A stretch of DNA of 64,000 nt from Psychrobacillus sp044762655 (GCF_044762655.1 NZ_JBIWER010000006.1:163596-227595); one strand, 5' to 3'. Positions 8,815 through 18,032 are shown, numbered from the stretch's first letter. A program made the numbers and translations. Notes: generated by a model not told the origin, from the sequence alone.

Positions 8815-9028
8815 TTGTCTTATCTTTTCTGTGATATTCGGATATTTGAGTCACACGAACTCCTCTAGTATTCAGTTCATGGTAAATCCCTCTACTATCT
8901 GTAAATGAAATATAGGCATCCCGCTCTTTTTGAATTAGATCTTCCGCTTTCTCTTGAGAATCTGCAAAGACGAACCTTCTAATATAATGCTCTTCATCAA
9001 AAAAGTAAGTTACTTTGAATTCTTTCAT
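8786..9028 (-). CDS. Small conserved-looking hypothetical protein
   Basis: An 80-residue soluble protein that I do not recognise. It begins 'MKEFKVTYFFDEEHYIRRF', has alternating beta-strand and helix character and ends in a lysine-rich tail. The frame opens 10 codons earlier, but AGGAGGGG sits 6 nt before the ATG at 9028, so that start is used. The gene is monocistronic and its stop lies inside the terminator hairpin. No catalytic motif or membrane segment is visible. The good ribosome site and dedicated terminator argue that it is real. Confidence 0.7.
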   Translation of the reverse strand: MKEFKVTYFFDEEHYIRRFVFADSQEKAEDLIQKERDAYISFTDSRGIYHELNTRGVRVTQISEYHRKDKTKKVSGFDKS

Positions 9029-9219
9029 GCCTTGCCCCTCCTGTCCTATCCTTTCCATCAGTATAACTTGGTTTCAGTCAGTCTAAACTTCTGGAAAAGC
9101 TGTATGTACCTTATGTCAGAAACAACTATGAACAATGTGAGATTACACTCTCATCAAACAACTGGTTACATGAGGGGATAAGGTAAGACAAAATAATTAA
9201 TCTCCCAAAGTTCTATATA

Positions 9220-9246
9220 TAAATCTATCCAATCATAAGCCGATAT
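9220..9246 (+). promoter_or_regulatory. Sigma-D (flagellar/chemotaxis) promoter of the chemoreceptor gene
   Basis: TAAA at 9220-9223, a 15-nt spacer, then GCCGATAT at 9239-9246. This matches the B. subtilis sigma-D consensus exactly and lies 29 nt upstream of the methyl-accepting protein start. Confidence 0.88.
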
Positions 9247-9275
9247 ATATAAATAGATAGATAGGGGGATCCATT

Positions 9276-11012
9276 TTGAAAGCACGTAAATTAAGTTCGA
9301 AAATTATTTTATTCTTAGGAATAGCAATCTTAGCACTACTTATTTTATTTCTTACTTTTTTATACTTCACAACAAAATCTACAGTGGAACAAACCATTCG
9401 GGCTCAAGGTATCCAAACTGCACAACTTATTGCAGAAGATATCGACAAGGACATGTACAAAGAATTTGTTACGAATAAAAACGAATCGCCTGACTATTGG
9501 GCAATCAGAAATAATTTAAACGATTATCGTGATAAAACCGGGGCTATGTATGTTTATACGCTTGAAGCGTCTGATTCAAAATTAGAAATTTTAATTGATG
9601 GAATGCCCGAGAGCGATGAAATGGCGGTACCAATTGGAACAGAAACTACTGGTACAACTTTTGCAGATATCGAAAACGTATTAGAAGGAAATACAGATAG
9701 TACTTCTTTTATTGATGATCCTGATTATGGTCAATATTTATCTGCATTTGCGCCGATTACAAATGAAGATGGTGAATTTTTAGGTATCCTAGGCGTTGAT
9801 ATTGCTGCTACTAATGTAGGAGCAATTCAAAACGGAGTAATTAAATCCATTTTACCTGTTATATTTGCTATTCTTTTAGTAATAATGACTGGAATACTAG
9901 TTGTTGTTTATATTTATATTAAAAAAAGATTAGCTCCTATTTCTACTTTAACCAATTCAGTGCAATTACTCGCTGACGGGAAAATTAATGCTGCGGCAGA
10001 CGAAGTTCGCCAGATTCGATCGTCTGGTAATGATGAAATTCACTTACTGACACATCACTATTTATTGGCTATGGACCAATTGGATGGTATTTTAAAACAA
10101 ACAAAAGAGTCTACTCTTTCCGTGTTATCTGAAGCAAAAAAGCTAGATGAAATTATCGAGACTGTTAAATCGGCAAACAACGAAATTACAACGAATATTT
10201 ACTCCATTGCTAAAGGTAGCGAGCATCAAAAGCATTCAAATGACGAAGCTGTTCAAGCAATGGAAGAAATGACAATCGGTATTCAACGTATCGCGGACTC
10301 GTCCACAACGGTTGCTGAATCTTCTAACGAAATGATGGATTTAGTTCAACAGAGCAATGACCAGTCTAAATCAGTCATTACTCAAATTGAAGAAGTAGAG
10401 AGTTCCGTTATTTCTACCGAAAAATTAATCAACAAATTGGCTAGTGGGTACTCCGCAATTGAAGAAACGATCCGTATGATTTCAGACATCACCGATCAAA
10501 CGAATTTGTTAGCATTAAATGCATCCATTGAAGCAGCTAGAGCTGGGGAGTTCGGAAAAGGTTTCGCAGTTGTAGCGAATGAAGTGAAAAAATTGGCTGA
10601 ACAATCACGAGCTTCAGCAGAAACAGTCTCCGCTCATATTTTAAGTTTTAAAAATGTAACTGTTGAAGCTTTATCAGAGATGGAAAAATCCGTAACTTTG
10701 GTAAAAGCGGGCACCGAGTCTGTTGAGGGAATCGGTTACTCCTTATCTAAAGTTTTAACATCTGTAAACCATGTAAATAATGAAATTCAAGATGTCTCAG
10801 CAGTTACAGAAGAGCTTTCTGCCAGTTCAGAAGAGTTATTAGCTTCAACTGAAGTCATTAAATCTTTAGTAGATCAAGCAGTAATTTCCACGAAGGAAGT
10901 TGCAGTTTCTACTGACCAACAAGTTGAATCCGTTCAAACACTTGAGCAAACGATGGAAAATTTACGTAATACATCATTAGAACTTGAAAAATCCATTCAA
11001 CAATTCAGCTAA
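9276..11012 (+). CDS. Methyl-accepting chemotaxis protein
   Basis: A 578-residue chemoreceptor. Transmembrane helix 1 is at about 10-33, followed by an extracellular Cache-like sensor (about 35-185, with 'GAMYVYTLEA' and 'GILGVDIAATNV'). Helix 2 is at about 188-211, then a HAMP domain and a long coiled-coil signalling domain. The signalling tip 'ISDITDQTNLLALNASIEAA' is at about residue 405. It passes ligand occupancy to CheA/CheW. The start is TTG at 9276, 7 nt after a GGGGG-type site. The sigma-D promoter at 9220 places it in the motility regulon. No other che or fla gene is adjacent, so it is an orphan receptor; its ligand is unknown. Confidence 0.95.
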   Translation: MKARKLSSKIILFLGIAILALLILFLTFLYFTTKSTVEQTIRAQGIQTAQLIAEDIDKDMYKEFVTNKNESPDYWAIRNNLNDYRDKTGAMYVYTLEASDSKLEILIDGMPESDEMAVPIGTETTGTTFADIENVLEGNTDSTSFIDDPDYGQYLSAFAPITNEDGEFLGILGVDIAATNVGAIQNGVIKSILPVIFAILLVIMTGILVVVYIYIKKRLAPISTLTNSVQLLADGKINAAADEVRQIRSSGNDEIHLLTHHYLLAMDQLDGILKQTKESTLSVLSEAKKLDEIIETVKSANNEITTNIYSIAKGSEHQKHSNDEAVQAMEEMTIGIQRIADSSTTVAESSNEMMDLVQQSNDQSKSVITQIEEVESSVISTEKLINKLASGYSAIEETIRMISDITDQTNLLALNASIEAARAGEFGKGFAVVANEVKKLAEQSRASAETVSAHILSFKNVTVEALSEMEKSVTLVKAGTESVEGIGYSLSKVLTSVNHVNNEIQDVSAVTEELSASSEELLASTEVIKSLVDQAVISTKEVAVSTDQQVESVQTLEQTMENLRNTSLELEKSIQQFS

Positions 11013-11030
11013 TAGGACTAATAAAATAAA

Positions 11031-11077
11031 GAAGGAGAGGACAGTGAAATTTTTTCACTTATCTTCTCCTTTTTTTG
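11031..11077 (+). terminator. Terminator of the chemoreceptor gene
   Basis: An imperfect long stem (AAGGAGA..AGTGAA with TTCACT..TCTCCTT) is followed by a T7 run, just past the chemoreceptor stop. Confidence 0.8.
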
Positions 11078-11116
11078 TTATACCGTATGCCAGAAACAAA
11101 CTAGAACAGAAAGGCT

Positions 11117-12151
11117 TTATATCGCAATAACCCTATTCGTTTCTGCTGCTTCTATAATACCCAAAATAACTTTTAGCGAAGAGAGTGCATCTTCCCCTGT
11201 AACAAGTGGTTGTTGATCCAGTCGGATGCTTTCGATAAAGGCATCGATTACACCACTACTTGTTTGGTTGTTATTTGTTTGGATATTCTCAAGCTTGTAT
11301 TGTACCTTCTCGCCATCTTTTGTAATCACTTCTAATTGATGTTGGTCACTATGGTAGATCTTCAAAATACCTTTTTCGCAATAGATAATGGTGCTATTAT
11401 CTTCTTCTCCATAATAAGTCCAAGAGAATGCCGCAGTGCCAATTCGCCCTTTTTTCGTTTTTAAACTACATACGATGTTATCGCACACTTCTATCGGTTC
11501 GTTGTTTTCATTGACTTTGTCTAATGCCCCTTGGAAGGCACTTACCTGTTCCATTTCATCATCTAATAAGTAATGCAACAAGTCGACTTTGTGGATTCCT
11601 AAATCTCCAGCTACGCCAAGGCCAGAACGTTCCTTTTGAAAGAACCATGTGGAGTTTGATTTGTTTATTCCCCATTGCTCTGGTCCCGAGTGTCCAAATG
11701 TCGTTTGAAAAGTCAGCACTTTACCAAGTTCTTCGCTTCTAATAATTTCTTTTGCCTTTTGATGTGCACGAGTGAACCGCTGATTATGGTCGACCATAAG
11801 CTTTTTACCAGATTGCCTTTGAGCATCGAGTATTTCTTTTGCATGTTCAATGGTAAGCGATATAGGCTTCTCACACAGAACATGCTTCCCATGTAATAAC
11901 GCTTTTGTAGTAAATATATGATGAGATTCATTCGACGAACAATCACTTATCGCTTGGATTGTAGGATCTGTAAATAAGTTATCCACATCTTTCACTACTG
12001 TCCCGCCAAACAGTACTGCCAATGTCTCTGCTCGTTCAGGATTTCGATCATAAAATACGATTTCGTCTACGAACGGATTTGCTTTGTATTCTGGTGCATG
12101 GCGAAGCTTAGTAATTGATCCACATCCAATAATCCCTACTTTTATCCCCAT
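11117..12151 (-). CDS. Gfo/Idh/MocA family NAD(P)-dependent oxidoreductase
   Basis: A cytosolic dehydrogenase of 344 residues. The N-terminal Rossmann fold has 'VGIIGCGSI' and the family signature 'HVLCEKPIS' lies near residue 93. A C-terminal substrate-binding domain includes 'GVAGDLGIHKVDLLHYLLDD'. Members oxidise or reduce sugars, inositols and sugar derivatives. It is the last gene of the ribose-type ABC operon, 10 nt after the permease stop, so it probably acts on the imported sugar or polyol together with the divergently encoded TIM-barrel isomerase. The substrate is not determined. Confidence 0.9.
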   Translation of the reverse strand: MGIKVGIIGCGSITKLRHAPEYKANPFVDEIVFYDRNPERAETLAVLFGGTVVKDVDNLFTDPTIQAISDCSSNESHHIFTTKALLHGKHVLCEKPISLTIEHAKEILDAQRQSGKKLMVDHNQRFTRAHQKAKEIIRSEELGKVLTFQTTFGHSGPEQWGINKSNSTWFFQKERSGLGVAGDLGIHKVDLLHYLLDDEMEQVSAFQGALDKVNENNEPIEVCDNIVCSLKTKKGRIGTAAFSWTYYGEEDNSTIIYCEKGILKIYHSDQHQLEVITKDGEKVQYKLENIQTNNNQTSSGVIDAFIESIRLDQQPLVTGEDALSSLKVILGIIEAAETNRVIAI

Positions 12152-12161
12152 ATGATCCCTC

Positions 12162-13136
12162 CTACTCTCTTTTTTGGAATACTACTGCGATAATAATGAT
12201 TAATCCCTTTACAAAGCCTTGTAGGTAGGGGGATACATTCATTAAATTCATCATGTTATTCAGAATACCTAAAATGAGCACTCCGAAAAGTGTACCAATA
12301 ATCTTACCACGACCACCTGTCATTCTCGTACCACCAATAATAACTGCAGCAATCGCATCTAATTCGTATTGAACACCTGAGCTGGAGGATGAAATAGAAT
12401 TTAATCGGGATGTTTCAATAATAGCCGCCACACTTACCAATAAACCAGCCAAGCTATAGACAGCAATTTTAATACGGTCCACTCGAATTGCGGAAAGCAT
12501 GGCCGCTTTTTCATTACTGCCGAGTGCATACACATATCTTCCAAATCGTGTCTTATGCATTAAAATATAAACCAATGCCGTCATTGCAAAGAAAATAATG
12601 ACAGGAAAATCAAATATCCATAAATCATTATTTGCAATAGCTGTAAACCCCTGTACTTTTCCTGAGACGCTTCCACCTTCTGCAATATATAATGCTATGG
12701 AGCGCGCTGCTGCCATCATTCCTAATGTCGCGATAAAGGAGGCAATCCTTCCTTTTGCAACCATCAATCCGTTTAAAAACCCTGCAAAGGAACCAACTAC
12801 TAATGCAGTGAAAATCCCAACTAGTATACTACCGGACGCATTTAATGCTAAAACTGTCATGACACCGACTAGCGCAAGCACTGACCCGACCGACAAGTCG
12901 ATGCCTCCAGATAGCATAACTACGGTCATTCCTAATGCAACTATCCCGATAATCGAAACTTGCATGAGTATATTGAGCTGGTTATTCATATCTAAAAATC
13001 TTGGATTCATAATCGACGATGCGATAAAAATAATAATGAAAGCTATAATGACGCTATACTCTGACCATAGCCATGTTAGGCGACTTCTTGCATTGGAAAC
13101 TCTCGGACTATATTCTTTTGCATTTATATTAGCCAA
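12162..13136 (-). CDS. Ribose/polyol-type ABC transporter permease (RbsC-like)
   Basis: A membrane permease of about 324 residues with 8-10 helices. The conserved block 'GMTVVMLSGGIDLSVGSVLA' identifies the CUT2/RbsC family. The open frame extends to 13169, but AAAGGGAGG precedes a TTG at 13136 by 9 nt. With that start the gene overlaps the ATPase stop by 8 nt, which indicates translational coupling. It forms the channel with the ATPase encoded just upstream. The substrate is some sugar or cyclic polyol, unspecified. Confidence 0.9.
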   Translation of the reverse strand: MANINAKEYSPRVSNARSRLTWLWSEYSVIIAFIIIFIASSIMNPRFLDMNNQLNILMQVSIIGIVALGMTVVMLSGGIDLSVGSVLALVGVMTVLALNASGSILVGIFTALVVGSFAGFLNGLMVAKGRIASFIATLGMMAAARSIALYIAEGGSVSGKVQGFTAIANNDLWIFDFPVIIFFAMTALVYILMHKTRFGRYVYALGSNEKAAMLSAIRVDRIKIAVYSLAGLLVSVAAIIETSRLNSISSSSSGVQYELDAIAAVIIGGTRMTGGRGKIIGTLFGVLILGILNNMMNLMNVSPYLQGFVKGLIIIIAVVFQKRE

Positions 13137-14643
13137 TTGCTGCGACCTCCCTTTTCGAGCCAGTTGCATATTGCATAATTTCTTCTTCTGTCGCTTCTTC
13201 TCCGTTAAAACGTGCTGTTATTTCCCCTTGGTACATCACATTGATTGTATGACAAATTCTCATTACCTCCGGAGCCTCGGAGGACAATATGATTACTGCT
13301 TTTCCTTGTTCCGCTAATGCCACAATTTGTTGGTATATCTCTTGCTTCGCTCCAACATCAATACCCTGTGTCGGGTTATCAAATATTAGTATATCTGCCC
13401 CTACTTCAAGCCATTTAGCGATAATTACTTTTTGCTGATTACCACCACTTAGCTTATCGATTGTAATACGAGGGTTGTGTACTTTGATGTTTAGGAGCTC
13501 CTTATAATATTGAAATTTTTCTCGCTCAGCACTATCTTGAATAAATCCAGATTTCTCAAAGTTACCTATGGAAGATAAACTCATGTTATGAATCACACTT
13601 AAATCTTTTATGATGGCATTCTCTTTTCGATCCTTTGGAACGAGACCCATTCCTGCTTCTACCGCTTTTCGTGGATGGTCTATTTTTACCGACTGATTAT
13701 TGATCTTTATCTCACCATTGTATTTTTTTCGATATCCAAATAAGCTTTCAAAAAGCTCGGTTCTCCCGTCACCTGCTAGACCCGTAAAGCCTACTATTTC
13801 CCCTTTATTCACCTTAAAGTGAATGTCTTTAAACAATCCCGGGCTACTTAAATTATTCACTTCTAGCAATACTGGTCCAAAAGCATGTTCATGTACAAAA
13901 CGGTTTTGGGAGATTGATTTGCCAACCATTAGCTTTGTGATTGTTTCAATGTCTTCTAGTTCCATATCTCCAGTCTTAATCATTTCTCCGTCACGTAATA
14001 CGGTATACCTATCACATACTTCCTTAATTTCCTTTAGCTTATGGGATATATAAATGATGGAAATGCCTGATTTCTTTAGGTTCTTCATTAACTCAAATAA
14101 TCGATTGACTTCATGTTCTGCTAAGGAGGTTGTAGGTTCATCCATAATTATCAAGGTAGACTTATGAAGTAATGCTTTGGATATCTCTATTAGTTGCTTA
14201 TAAGAGGTTGCTAAATTTCTTACGTATTCCTTCGGATCGATATCGACCCCAAGTCTCGCTAAAATTTCCTTTGTTTGCTGACACATCTCTTCCACTTTTA
14301 AAAATCCGACTTTGTTTCGAAGCTCTGAACCCAAAAACATATTTTCATAGACCTTAAGATCATTTACCATGTTTAGTTCTTGATGGATAAAGCTAATCCC
14401 TTGCTCCTGTGATATTCTTGGGTTGGTCATCTTGAACTCTTGACCGTTTATGTAAATAGAGCCATTATCAGGCTGATGAACTCCGCCTAAAATATTCATC
14501 AACGTGGATTTTCCGGCACCATTTTCACCTAACAATGCATGAATTTCCCCTTTTTCAATTTTAAGGGACACTTGCTTTAAGACAGGTACACCATTAAATG
14601 ACTTATTCATATTCTCCATTTTTATAAAAGGATTTTTAGTCAT
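13129..14643 (-). CDS. Sugar ABC transporter ATP-binding protein, two-domain (RbsA-like)
   Basis: A 504-residue ATPase with two fused nucleotide-binding domains, as in RbsA/MglA. The first has Walker A 'GENGAGKST' near residue 39 and Walker B 'LIIMDEPTTSL'. The second has a degenerate P-loop 'GLAGDGRTE' near 290 but a good signature 'LSGGNQQKV'. This asymmetry is normal in the family. It energises the RbsC-like permease encoded 3'. It is separated from the binding-protein gene by 78 nt containing a 12-bp hairpin. Confidence 0.94.
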   Translation of the reverse strand: MTKNPFIKMENMNKSFNGVPVLKQVSLKIEKGEIHALLGENGAGKSTLMNILGGVHQPDNGSIYINGQEFKMTNPRISQEQGISFIHQELNMVNDLKVYENMFLGSELRNKVGFLKVEEMCQQTKEILARLGVDIDPKEYVRNLATSYKQLIEISKALLHKSTLIIMDEPTTSLAEHEVNRLFELMKNLKKSGISIIYISHKLKEIKEVCDRYTVLRDGEMIKTGDMELEDIETITKLMVGKSISQNRFVHEHAFGPVLLEVNNLSSPGLFKDIHFKVNKGEIVGFTGLAGDGRTELFESLFGYRKKYNGEIKINNQSVKIDHPRKAVEAGMGLVPKDRKENAIIKDLSVIHNMSLSSIGNFEKSGFIQDSAEREKFQYYKELLNIKVHNPRITIDKLSGGNQQKVIIAKWLEVGADILIFDNPTQGIDVGAKQEIYQQIVALAEQGKAVIILSSEAPEVMRICHTINVMYQGEITARFNGEEATEEEIMQYATGSKREVAAIG

Positions 14644-14672
14644 AGTATTTATCCCTCCTTATATAGGAAAAG

Positions 14673-14712
14673 AGGAAATACAATAACTGTTTTCACAACC
14701 ATTGTATTTCCT
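14673..14712 (-). terminator. Intercistronic hairpin between binding protein and ATPase genes
   Basis: A perfect 12-bp stem AGGAAATACAAT with its complement and a 16-nt loop, without a U-tract. As in the CUT1 operon, it follows the binding-protein gene and probably tunes downstream expression or protects the upstream mRNA. Confidence 0.55.
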
Positions 14713-14721
14713 AACATTCAT

Positions 14722-15687
14722 CTAGAATTTAGATTCCGAATCGTAGAACTCATCCACGTTTTCTTTTGTTACTTGGGTAGCTTCTTTTACAACCATCGAT
14801 TCTTCTGGGTCATTGCCTTTTGCAATATCTGCTGCAATTTTCACAGCATCCTCCACCATCGTTGGTGAGTAAAGGAATGTAGCTGTTATAATACCGTCTG
14901 CTTTGATATCTTCAAATACTGCTTTACCGCCACCAGCTCCTGTTACAAATTGGATGTCTGTACGGTTAGCTTCTTTTATAGCTTGTAAGACACCAAGTGC
15001 CATTCCATCATCCTGTGTAAATACTGCATCTATGTGTGGATGTGCTTGTAAAATGTTTTCCATTACTTCTAGCGATTTCTCAGTAGAAAAGTCACCACTC
15101 TGTGAAGCAATTATCTCCATTCCTTGTGCACTTTCCATCGCTTCTTTAAATCCTGATCCGCGTTGCTCTGTAACTGAACTTGGTGGTCCCGAAATTTCCA
15201 CGACTTTTCCTTTTCCATTTAACTTTTCTACAAAATACTTACCAGCGTTTACCCCGATACCTTCATTGTCACCTTTTACAACAACTGTAGCTGCATCATT
15301 TTCAAGCTCCCGGTCAACAATTACTAAAGGAATTCCTGCATCTTTCACCTTTTGTCCGACAGGTGAAAGTGCTGCAGACTCAATTGGAAGCATGACGATA
15401 ACATCCACGCCCTGAGCGATTAAATCATCCACATCGTTTGCTTGTTTATTTGGATCAGCAGCATTAGTCAGTACGTATTCAATGCCGTCACTTTCTTTAA
15501 GCGCTTTTGCTTGCTTTTCCGCACTATCAATCAGTGCTCCCATCCACCCATGTGTTGCAGAAGGTAATGAAATACCGATTTTTAACGTATCCTCTTCTTT
15601 TCCGTCTGCAGTATTTGTATCACTACAAGCTGCCATAATAAAGACTGTGACTAGAGATAAACATAAGATTAGAAATTTCTTCAACAC
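14722..15687 (-). CDS. Sugar-binding lipoprotein, RbsB-like (CUT2)
   Basis: A 321-residue solute-binding protein. A short signal peptide ends in the lipobox 'FIMAAC' (Cys near 21), so it is membrane-anchored. The mature part has the ribose-binding type-I fold with 'GISLPSATHGWMGAL', 'DDLIAQGVDVIVMLP' and 'IPLVIVDRE'. It delivers a sugar or polyol to the permease/ATPase pair encoded next. It starts with GTG at 15687 or TTG 3 nt later, downstream of AAGGGGG. A 14-bp palindrome at 15724-15737, probably an operator, is just upstream. Confidence 0.93.
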   Translation of the reverse strand: MLKKFLILCLSLVTVFIMAACSDTNTADGKEEDTLKIGISLPSATHGWMGALIDSAEKQAKALKESDGIEYVLTNAADPNKQANDVDDLIAQGVDVIVMLPIESAALSPVGQKVKDAGIPLVIVDRELENDAATVVVKGDNEGIGVNAGKYFVEKLNGKGKVVEISGPPSSVTEQRGSGFKEAMESAQGMEIIASQSGDFSTEKSLEVMENILQAHPHIDAVFTQDDGMALGVLQAIKEANRTDIQFVTGAGGGKAVFEDIKADGIITATFLYSPTMVEDAVKIAADIAKGNDPEESMVVKEATQVTKENVDEFYDSESKF

Positions 15688-15723
15688 TATTCCCCCTTGA
15701 ATTTTAGTGAACTGCTCCCCTTT

Positions 15724-15737
15724 TGTAATCGATTACA
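15724..15737. promoter_or_regulatory. LacI-family operator (RbsB-like operon)
   Basis: A perfect palindrome TGTAATCGATTACA lies 37 bp upstream of the binding-protein start. It is related to the sites at 16833-16846 and 16942-16955. Confidence 0.7.
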
Positions 15738-15749
15738 TTTGTAGCTAAA

Positions 15750-15793
15750 GGCAGCGCTCTATTATTAATCTTGTTTAATACCAGAGCGCTGCC
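15750..15793 (-). terminator. Terminator of the second LacI-family gene
   Basis: A perfect 11-bp GC-rich stem GGCAGCGCTCT / AGAGCGCTGCC with a 22-nt loop, 16 nt past the regulator stop. The T-tract is short. Confidence 0.65.
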
Positions 15794-15808
15794 CTCAGTT
15801 GTTCATCG

Positions 15809-16792
15809 TCATGTAGACTCCCTAATGACTAGTTCATGGTTTAAAATGACATTATCCACGTCCTCTCCTCTAATTTTATCGATTAACATTTCCGCCGCCA
15901 CCGTACCCATTTTATACATAGGCTGAGCAATCGTTGTGAGCGTTGGATTTGTCATATTAGAAAAATCGATTTTATCAAACCCTATTACTGCTATATCATT
16001 CGGAACATGTAGCCCAGACGCATTTATTTCTTTCAGTGCTCCGATTGCCAAAAGGTCTGATACCGCAAATATTGCTGTTGGTCGATCCTGTATTGCTAAT
16101 ATCTTTTTCATAGCCTGTTGTCCATGTTCAAATCCTAGATGCTTCGTGTAAATAATATAGTCATCGTCAAAAGATATACCATGTTCTTCTAATGCACGTC
16201 GGTAACCCATTTCCCTTTGTCTTGCATATAAAAATTGCTCATCTGAGTTCATTAGACCAATTTTTTTATGACCAATTTGAATCAAATGCTTGACCGCTCG
16301 ATAAGATGCTTCCTCATTGTCTATCGATACATATGGGATTCCACTATCCACGTTATATTCACTGCATTGAATGATGGAATACTTTTCCGCTAGCTCTTTT
16401 AATGTTTCAATGTTAACTGCTGGATCCATGGAAATAATTCCATCCGCCATCTTTTTCCTTACAAGATCAAAGTAAATATTCTCTTTTTCTGGATTGGAAT
16501 CTGTTTCACATAACAGAATATTGTAATTCTGACTTAGAGCAACATGTTCAATGCCCTTAATAATTTCTAAATAAAAAGGATTTGAAATGCTCGGAATTAA
16601 TATTAAAAATATTCTACTCTCTGAATTTCTTAAATTCCTTCCCAACATACTAGGCTCATAATTTAAATTTTTTATCGTCTCTTCTACTTTGATACGAGTT
16701 TTTGATGATACTGTATTTTGTCCGTTAAGTACTCTGGATACTGTTGCTACAGATACCCCAGCTTCTTTAGCCACCTGTTGGATGTTTGTCAT
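15809..16792 (-). CDS. LacI family transcriptional regulator (CUT2 locus)
   Basis: A 327-residue repressor with the LacI helix-turn-helix 'NIQQVAKEAGVSVATVSRVL' at residues 3-22. A hinge region containing 'NYEPSMLGRNLR' and an effector-binding domain follow ('FLILIPSISNPFYLEIIKGI'). It is encoded between the ABC operon and the divergent isomerase gene. Similar palindromes occur upstream of all three transcription units (15724, 16833, 16942), so it probably represses the locus and itself until the imported sugar or a derivative binds. Confidence 0.94.
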   Translation of the reverse strand: MTNIQQVAKEAGVSVATVSRVLNGQNTVSSKTRIKVEETIKNLNYEPSMLGRNLRNSESRIFLILIPSISNPFYLEIIKGIEHVALSQNYNILLCETDSNPEKENIYFDLVRKKMADGIISMDPAVNIETLKELAEKYSIIQCSEYNVDSGIPYVSIDNEEASYRAVKHLIQIGHKKIGLMNSDEQFLYARQREMGYRRALEEHGISFDDDYIIYTKHLGFEHGQQAMKKILAIQDRPTAIFAVSDLLAIGALKEINASGLHVPNDIAVIGFDKIDFSNMTNPTLTTIAQPMYKMGTVAAEMLIDKIRGEDVDNVILNHELVIREST

Positions 16793-16832
16793 CTTCGAAG
16801 TCTCACTTTCTATGATTCCATTATTTTATTAA

Positions 16833-16846
16833 TGAAATCGTTTACA
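16833..16846. promoter_or_regulatory. LacI-family operator upstream of the regulator
   Basis: TGAAATCGTTTACA (complement TGTAAACGATTTCA) shares the TGTAAnCGnTTnCA pattern with the other two sites and lies 41 bp upstream of the regulator start. Confidence 0.55.
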
Positions 16847-16941
16847 TTTACATAGTATTATATTCAGAATTATGAGTCAATATTTATTTTTTTATATAAA
16901 AAAACTATTGATTTACTTGAATTATTTATATATGGTAATTA

Positions 16942-16955
16942 TGTAACGGTTTACA
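16942..16955. promoter_or_regulatory. LacI-family operator upstream of the isomerase gene
   Basis: TGTAACGGTTTACA matches the half-sites of the operator at 15724 and lies 38 bp upstream of the TIM-barrel gene. Confidence 0.55.
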
Positions 16956-16992
16956 TTTCAGTATATTCTGATAAGTATAGGAGGTAGTTTTA

Positions 16993-17961
16993 TTGAAATT
17001 AGGTGTTTTTACGGTACTCTTCTCCGATAAAGGTTTTGAAGATATGTTAAGCTATGTTTCCTCTAAAGGTATAGAAGCAATTGAATTAGGTACTGGTGGA
17101 TATCCAGGCGATGCTCACTGTAAAGTGGATGAATTGTTAAATGATGACACGAAATTGGAAAGTTTTAAGCAAAAGATCAGTGATTATGGATTAACCATCA
17201 GCGCTCTAAGTTGTCATGCAAATCCGCTCCATCCACAGAAGAAAATTGCTGAGCCTGCCGATGAATTATTTATTAAAACGATGCATCTTGCATCGAAACT
17301 AGGTGTGACCGTAGTAAATACATTTTCGGGTTGCCCCGGAGATCATGAAAATGCCCTTTATCCTAACTGGCCAGTAGCCCCTTGGCCACATGATTTCCAA
17401 GAAATCTTAAAATGGCAGTGGGAAGAAAAACTGATACCATACTGGAAAGAAAAAAATGATTTAGCACAATCACTTAACGTTAAGATCGGATTAGAACTAC
17501 ATGGAGGATTCTCTGTACATACTCCCGCTACCCTATTGCGACTAAGAGAAGCCTGCGGACCAATGATTGGCGCTAACCTTGACCCTAGCCATATGTGGTG
17601 GCAAGGTATTGACCCAATTGAAGCCATTAAAATACTTGGACGAGAGAATGCGATCCATCATTTCCATGCAAAAGATACAATTATCGATCAGCAAAATATG
17701 AATCGAAACGGACTTACAGATATGACCGACTACGCCAATATGCGTGATCGCGCATGGTATTTTAGATCTGTTGGTTTTGGACACGATCAAAAAACATGGG
17801 CAGACATCATTAGTACTTTACGATTATATGGGTATGATTATGTAGTAAGTATCGAGCACGAGGATGGATTAATGTCAATCGAAGAGGGATTCACGAAAGC
17901 CGTTGAAAACTTAAAATCCGTTATTGTGAAAGATAGTATTGGTCAGATGTGGTGGACGTAA
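16993..17961 (+). CDS. Sugar phosphate isomerase/epimerase (xylose-isomerase-like TIM barrel)
   Basis: A cytosolic 322-residue protein of the xylose isomerase-like TIM-barrel superfamily. Likely metal ligands are the glutamate in 'GLELHGG' (about 168), the aspartate and histidine in 'NLDPSHMWW' (about 196-199), 'HHFHAKD' (about 226-231) and the late glutamate in 'SIEHED' (about 296). Such enzymes interconvert ketoses and epimers or act in inositol and hydroxypyruvate pathways. The start is TTG at 16993, with AGGAGG 8 nt upstream. It is transcribed divergently from the LacI regulator and carries a matching operator, so it probably processes the same substrate as the ABC importer and Gfo/Idh/MocA dehydrogenase. 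Confidence 0.9.
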   Translation: MKLGVFTVLFSDKGFEDMLSYVSSKGIEAIELGTGGYPGDAHCKVDELLNDDTKLESFKQKISDYGLTISALSCHANPLHPQKKIAEPADELFIKTMHLASKLGVTVVNTFSGCPGDHENALYPNWPVAPWPHDFQEILKWQWEEKLIPYWKEKNDLAQSLNVKIGLELHGGFSVHTPATLLRLREACGPMIGANLDPSHMWWQGIDPIEAIKILGRENAIHHFHAKDTIIDQQNMNRNGLTDMTDYANMRDRAWYFRSVGFGHDQKTWADIISTLRLYGYDYVVSIEHEDGLMSIEEGFTKAVENLKSVIVKDSIGQMWWT

Positions 17962-17996
17962 TCTATAAAAAAGTAAAGTTACCCCCATGACCAGTC

Positions 17997-18032
17997 AAAG
18001 CCGTTCTCCTGTTTGATCAGAGAACGGCTTTT
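17997..18032 (+). terminator. Terminator of the isomerase gene
   Basis: A 12-bp stem AAAGCCGTTCTC / GAGAACGGCTTT with an 11-nt loop and a following T-rich stretch. Confidence 0.85.

Noticed and set aside
8508..8868. Two overlapping plus-strand frames of 77 and 104 codons
   Set aside because: They lie over the LacI leader, cre-like site and the terminator of the small minus-strand gene; no ribosome site or protein family.
12598..13317. A 239-codon plus-strand open frame
   Set aside because: Antisense to the RbsC-like permease and RbsA-like ATPase genes, whose families are clear; its product has no family features.
14903..15415. A 170-codon plus-strand open frame
   Set aside because: Antisense shadow of the RbsB-like binding-protein gene, serine/proline-rich as such shadows usually are.
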